Of a stretch of DNA of 64,000 nucleotides, positions 60,697-64,000 are shown in pieces. The position numbers and the translations under genes were made by a program. Every line of letters starts with the position of its first letter. Positions within the stretch are counted from its first letter, which is position 1. A model generated the notes under the pieces. It saw only the letters and a program-made list of their open reading frames with translations, was not told where the DNA came from and made no database searches. Source of the DNA: a bacterium. GTDB lineage: Bacteria > Planctomycetota > UBA1135 > UBA2386. The stretch is from the NCBI GenBank assembly GCA_030432695.1, contig JAUILN010000003.1, positions 372,001 through 436,000 of the forward strand. The letters are read 5' to 3'.

Positions 60697-62687
60697 CGAC
60701 GCTCCGGGCGCTGGCCCGGCAGCTCGACGACACGGCGCTGGCGTCGCTGGCGAACAAGGGCCTGGTGCGCCGCGCGCGCAAGGACCTGGAGAAGGCCGCA
60801 CCGGAGATCGGCGGGGTGCAGGGCGACGCGCTGTCGCTGATGGTGGACGGACAGCGGGTTGCGCTGCGCTCGCCGCCCACCGCGTCGACCTGCTCCTGCC
60901 CGGCGAGCGGCGTGTGCCGCCACCAGCTCGCGGCGTGGATCCACCTCGCGGGCGATGAGTCGGGAGAGACCGCCGACCAGCTGGTCGAGGAGGACCCGGT
61001 TCCCGCCCTGCTGGCACTCGACGATGCGGTGCTGCTGCGCTTCGCCGGCCGCCCGCTGCTGCGCCGCGCCTTGTCTGAGCTCGCCGCGGGCTGCGAGGTC
61101 GTCGCCGACTCCGGGCATCCAGGCCACGTCCGGATCCCCTCGTTCGGCATCGAGCTGCGCTTCTTCGGCGGCGACGATCCGCTCGCCGCGTCGACCTGCA
61201 GTTGCCACGAAGCGCCGGTCTGCCTGCACCGGCTCGTGGCGGTCTGTGGACTGCAGGTGGCGCACGCGCGGCGCGTGCTCGACGTGGCTAGCGAGGGTGG
61301 GCCCGCCGCTTCGGCCCAAGCACCGCGGGACCGCGGCGACGTGCTCCGGGCGGTGCGCGCGCTGTTGCTCGACCTGCTGGCGACCGGGCTCTCGCGTGTG
61401 TCGCCGGCGCTGCTGGCGAGACTGAGCACGCTGTCGACCTCCGCGCATGGTGTCGACCTGCCGCGCCTCGAGCGTGAGCTGCGGGGCCTCGGCGGCAGCT
61501 TGCAGGCGCTGCGTGACCGCACCGGGGTCGCCGATGCTCGTGACGCCGCGGTGCGCGCGGCCCGGCTCGCGGCGCTGGTCGAAGGTCTGGAGCGCGGCGT
61601 TCCGGGATTGGTGGGGCGGCACCGCGCGCGCTTCGTCCGCGTCGGCGAACTCGAGCTGCTCGGCGTCGGCGCCGAGGCGTTCACGACCCGCGGGGGGCAC
61701 CGCGGGCTGACTTGCTGGTTCTGGGATCCCGAGGCACAGCGGTGGAACAGCTGGACCGACGCGCGGCCCCCCTCGGGACAGCGCGGCTTCGAGCCGGCAG
61801 CCCGCTTCGTCGGTCCGGGGCCCTGGGAGGGCTGCGCTTCGCCACGTGCGGCGAGTCGTTCGCGGGTGCGTCTGCTCGGTGGTTGGCGGAGTGCGGATGG
61901 CCGCCTGTCGGCGCGCGCGGGCGTGCGGGCGGTGCTCGACGAGTCCTGGTCGCTCAGGCAGGTGCCCCGGATTCGCGACTGGCGCGAGGTGGGTGGCCGG
62001 GCGAGCCGCCTGTTCGGTGGTGGACTGGCGGAGGTCGAGAACGACGCAGCAATGGTGCTGGTCGAACCCGCGGAGGTCGGCGAGACGACGTTCGACGCGG
62101 TAGGGCAGTGCTGGCGGACCGTGCTCACCGACGAGAGCGGAAGCGAGCTCGTCGCCGTGCTCGAGCATGAGGATCTCGGCGACGATGCCGGTCGTGCGTT
62201 CGCGCGCGTCGCTCGGGGCGACTGGCTGCCGACACTCGCGCGGCTGGTCCTGCGCGACGGCGAGGTGATGCTGGCGCCGGTCACGTTGCTCGGTGGTGCG
62301 GCTCCGTTCTCGCCGACGTTGGGTGGTGCCGCGCAGGGACTCGCGGCAGCCTCGGGATCCTCCGACGATAGCGAGGACGAGAGCGGAGTGATCCCGGACC
62401 ATGGCGACGCGGCTCCGGTCGTCGGGGATGTGGTCGGAGGGCTGCTCGACCGGTTGCTCGGCGAGCTGGTGGAGCACTGCGAGCGCGGCGCGCGGACCAC
62501 GTCCAGGGTGGGCACCGGTCGCCTGACGTCCGAGCTGGTCGACGGCGGGGGGTGGGCGGCGCTCCGCGCGCCCGCGGAGGCTCTTGCCGATGCCGGGGAC
62601 GCCTGGCGACGGGCCGACGCGCTGTGTCGCATGGTGCACGTGGTCGACCGCGCGCTGCGGGCCTGGCTGCTGCGACCCATCGGCTGA
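60672..62687 (+). CDS. SWIM zinc-finger protein (YehQ-like) with two CxC-CxH clusters
   Basis: A 671-residue, probably cytoplasmic protein. The N-terminal region carries a SWIM motif CxCx(5)CxH: Cys74, Cys76, Cys82, His84 in TCSCPASGVCRHQ. About 100 residues later a second set with the same spacing appears: Cys176, Cys178, Cys184, His186 in TCSCHEAPVCLHR. SWIM modules bind zinc and are thought to contact DNA or proteins. The rest is a large helical and beta-rich region with YF/W-rich strands (LTCWFWDPEAQRWNSW) and an acidic segment near residue 565. ATG 60672 overlaps the VWA gene by 25 nt. It is the last gene of the cluster and is followed by a terminator-like hairpin. Confidence 0.83.
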   Translation: MDRSGDLLTTLRALARQLDDTALASLANKGLVRRARKDLEKAAPEIGGVQGDALSLMVDGQRVALRSPPTASTCSCPASGVCRHQLAAWIHLAGDESGETADQLVEEDPVPALLALDDAVLLRFAGRPLLRRALSELAAGCEVVADSGHPGHVRIPSFGIELRFFGGDDPLAASTCSCHEAPVCLHRLVAVCGLQVAHARRVLDVASEGGPAASAQAPRDRGDVLRAVRALLLDLLATGLSRVSPALLARLSTLSTSAHGVDLPRLERELRGLGGSLQALRDRTGVADARDAAVRAARLAALVEGLERGVPGLVGRHRARFVRVGELELLGVGAEAFTTRGGHRGLTCWFWDPEAQRWNSWTDARPPSGQRGFEPAARFVGPGPWEGCASPRAASRSRVRLLGGWRSADGRLSARAGVRAVLDESWSLRQVPRIRDWREVGGRASRLFGGGLAEVENDAAMVLVEPAEVGETTFDAVGQCWRTVLTDESGSELVAVLEHEDLGDDAGRAFARVARGDWLPTLARLVLRDGEVMLAPVTLLGGAAPFSPTLGGAAQGLAAASGSSDDSEDESGVIPDHGDAAPVVGDVVGGLLDRLLGELVEHCERGARTTSRVGTGRLTSELVDGGGWAALRAPAEALADAGDAWRRADALCRMVHVVDRALRAWLLRPIG

Positions 62688-62702
62688 ACGCGTCTACGCA
62701 AG

Positions 62703-62732
62703 AAGGCCGCGACCCCGAGAGGTCACGGCCTT
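62703..62732. terminator. Probable bidirectional terminator after the DUF4132-SWIM cluster
   Basis: AAGGCCGCGACC pairs with GGTCACGGCCTT (one C-A mismatch) across a six-base loop CCGAGA, giving a 12-bp stem 15 nt after the SWIM gene stop and 56 nt from the stop of the convergent secreted-protein gene. The stem begins with AA and ends with TT, so it can serve transcripts from both sides; T-runs are short. Confidence 0.65.
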
Positions 62733-62787
62733 CGCGAGAGGCGGCTTGCCGCGAGGCGGCCGCCGAGGATCTCCGGATGGCGGTTGA

Positions 62788-64000
62788 TCAGAAGGTGAAC
62801 GACGACAGGTTCACGTCGACCGGGTCGGCGACCAGCTCACCGCAGATCTTGGTGCCGTCCAGCAGCGTGATGTCGATCAGCATGCCGGCCATCGCGCTGC
62901 CGTTGATGCCGTTGCCCAGGTCGGTGTCGCAGTCGAATTCGAACACCAGGCCGCCGGTGAAGGTGCCCGGCGTGAACTCGAACTCCACCCAGGGGCTGCT
63001 CAGCGTGCTGGTGGCACGGAAGCCGGTCGAGGAGCCGGCGGTGGCGCAGGCGGCGACCGGCGCGAGGCCGGCAGCGGCGTAGTTCAGGCCGCAGGCCACG
63101 TCGCTGCCGTTGCGGTAGGTGCCCAGGCACCCGGCGGTGGTGCTGTTGCCGGCGTCGAACTGGTCGGCCGACCCGGTCTGGTCACAGTCGAAGACCATGC
63201 CGTTGACGCCGGTGAAGCGGATCTTCGAGATCGGGATCGAGTTCGCCGACGTCGCGACGCTGAAGAAGCCCGACGTGGTGATCGTGTTGAAGCTGTTGGT
63301 GCCGTTGGCGCTGACCGTGATGCCCTGCGGCTGGGCATTGGTGATGCAGAAGTCGACCACGGCGCGGTTGGTCGGGTAGATCGGCAGTTGCGGGCCGGCG
63401 GGCGCGTTCGACGTGACCATCAGCGCCTGGGCGCCCATGTTGTCGAGCGGCGTGAACGGCGCGATCGGCAGATTCAGGACCGCACCCGCGACGATCGGCA
63501 GGTTGACGCTCGGCGCCATCGGCATCGACAGGTCGAACGGCAGGGTGAAGCCGTACTCGAAGTTCTCGAACTCGACGATCGGCAGGATGTTGGCGATCGT
63601 GGCGTTCTGGCGGGCAGAGTCGTTGACGTTGAGGAACAGCGCGCCGAACTGCGTGGTGCCGGTGGTGTTCGGCACGCGGACATCGAGGGTCGTGTCCGAG
63701 GTGCGGATCGCGATCTGATCGGTCCAGGACATCGGGTCGCTGTTCTTGCCGACCTCGAGCGGATCCTGGTTGGTGTAGTCGAAGTTGTCGTTGATGCTCA
63801 GCTTCAGCGCGATCGCGCGGTCCGGATCCGACTGCTGCAGCGCGACCAGGTCGTTGCCGCCCACCGGGCTGTTGGCGACGCCACCGCTGCCGATGATGTC
63901 GAGGCCGCCCTGGATGCCGTCGATCGCCAGGTTGCCACCGGGGATCACCGTGCGGCCGGTCTCCTGACCGGTGGCCGGATCGATCTCGGCCAGCCGGCCG
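62788..64000 (-). CDS. Secreted-type protein of unknown function, N terminus outside the window
   Basis: The frame is open from 62788 to the right edge, so at least 404 residues are visible and the start lies beyond it. The visible N-terminal part reads RLAEIDPATGQ, then TVIPGGNLAIDGIQGGLDIIG, like the end of a propeller-style or DUF4394-like protein that reports values. The rest is rich in Asn, Thr, Ser and Ala with few charged residues (TSDTTLDVRVPNTTGTTQFG, NIRPIVEF-like strands), typical of an extracellular beta protein. Cysteines appear in the C-terminal part in pairs (CLGTYRNGSDVACG, DCDQTG, DCDTDLG). The family is not recognised. Confidence 0.65.
   Translation of the reverse strand, partial: GRLAEIDPATGQETGRTVIPGGNLAIDGIQGGLDIIGSGGVANSPVGGNDLVALQQSDPDRAIALKLSINDNFDYTNQDPLEVGKNSDPMSWTDQIAIRTSDTTLDVRVPNTTGTTQFGALFLNVNDSARQNATIANILPIVEFENFEYGFTLPFDLSMPMAPSVNLPIVAGAVLNLPIAPFTPLDNMGAQALMVTSNAPAGPQLPIYPTNRAVVDFCITNAQPQGITVSANGTNSFNTITTSGFFSVATSANSIPISKIRFTGVNGMVFDCDQTGSADQFDAGNSTTAGCLGTYRNGSDVACGLNYAAAGLAPVAACATAGSSTGFRATSTLSSPWVEFEFTPGTFTGGLVFEFDCDTDLGNGINGSAMAGMLIDITLLDGTKICGELVADPVDVNLSSFTF

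Noticed and set aside
1..64000. tRNA or rRNA genes, insertion sequences, phage genes
   Set aside because: No tRNA-like T-arm patterns, rRNA segments, transposase motifs or terminal inverted repeats were noticed by reading; a dedicated search could still find a missed tRNA.

Overview
The window is very GC-rich and gene-dense, with strong G/C bias at third codon positions. The gene content suggests a member of the Planctomycetota, probably one of the marine lineages full of secreted beta-propeller and FG-GAP proteins. The indicators are several large secreted FG-GAP/SBBP-type proteins that share a C-terminal module, an ECF sigma factor next to a very large transmembrane Ser/Thr kinase, a carboxypeptidase-regulatory-like membrane protein, and a quinoprotein sugar dehydrogenase. 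This assignment is inference; no rRNA, tRNA or CRISPR array was seen.

Region by region. 1-6.5 kb is central carbon metabolism: the end of a DUF72 gene, an aconitase-family gene, and divergent from it the homodimeric pyruvate dehydrogenase E1 (aceE) and E2 (aceF) genes, with a perfect palindrome just before aceE. 6.5-16.6 kb is a mixed envelope and regulation region: a six-BON-domain secreted protein, a large orphan membrane protein, a CBS-domain protein whose ribosome binding site lies in a hairpin, a small lipoprotein, a degenerate gluzincin-like protein, a membrane-anchored beta-propeller and a glutaredoxin-MauE fusion. 16.7-22 kb holds two divergent large secreted proteins (SBBP and FG-GAP). 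22-26.4 kb is information processing: recD2, bS21 with a long tail, an RluA-type pseudouridine synthase and a PilZ protein. 26.4-30.8 kb contains a translationally coupled FIST / polytopic membrane protein / 49-residue membrane peptide operon and a glycosyltransferase-like half protein. 30.9-38.1 kb has a secreted S15-like hydrolase, trxB, an ABC ATPase, a sugar dehydrogenase, tam and a carboxypeptidase-regulatory-like protein. 38.2-44.4 kb is a sigma factor / secreted protein / Ser-Thr kinase locus. 44.4-48.8 kb has an aldo/keto reductase, another FG-GAP protein and a small glycine-rich membrane protein.

The most interesting region is 48.9-62.7 kb: two tandem DUF4132 genes, a MoxR-type AAA+ ATPase, a DUF5682 protein, a von Willebrand factor A protein and a SWIM zinc-finger protein, all on one strand and mostly start-stop overlapping. 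The order matches the uncharacterised Escherichia coli yehI-yehL-yehM-yehP-yehQ genes as I remember them. The DUF4132 gene is duplicated here, the second copy lacks the C-terminal module, and the SWIM protein carries two CxC...CxH clusters. The likely picture is a MoxR-VWA chaperone pair acting on a very large HEAT-like effector or scaffold, with DUF5682 and SWIM accessory subunits; its function is unknown.

Smaller signals include two 17-bp tandem repeats that each duplicate a gene end with its stop codon, a perfect 5 x 18-bp array before rpsU, and hairpins abutting the start codons of the CBS and sigma-factor genes.
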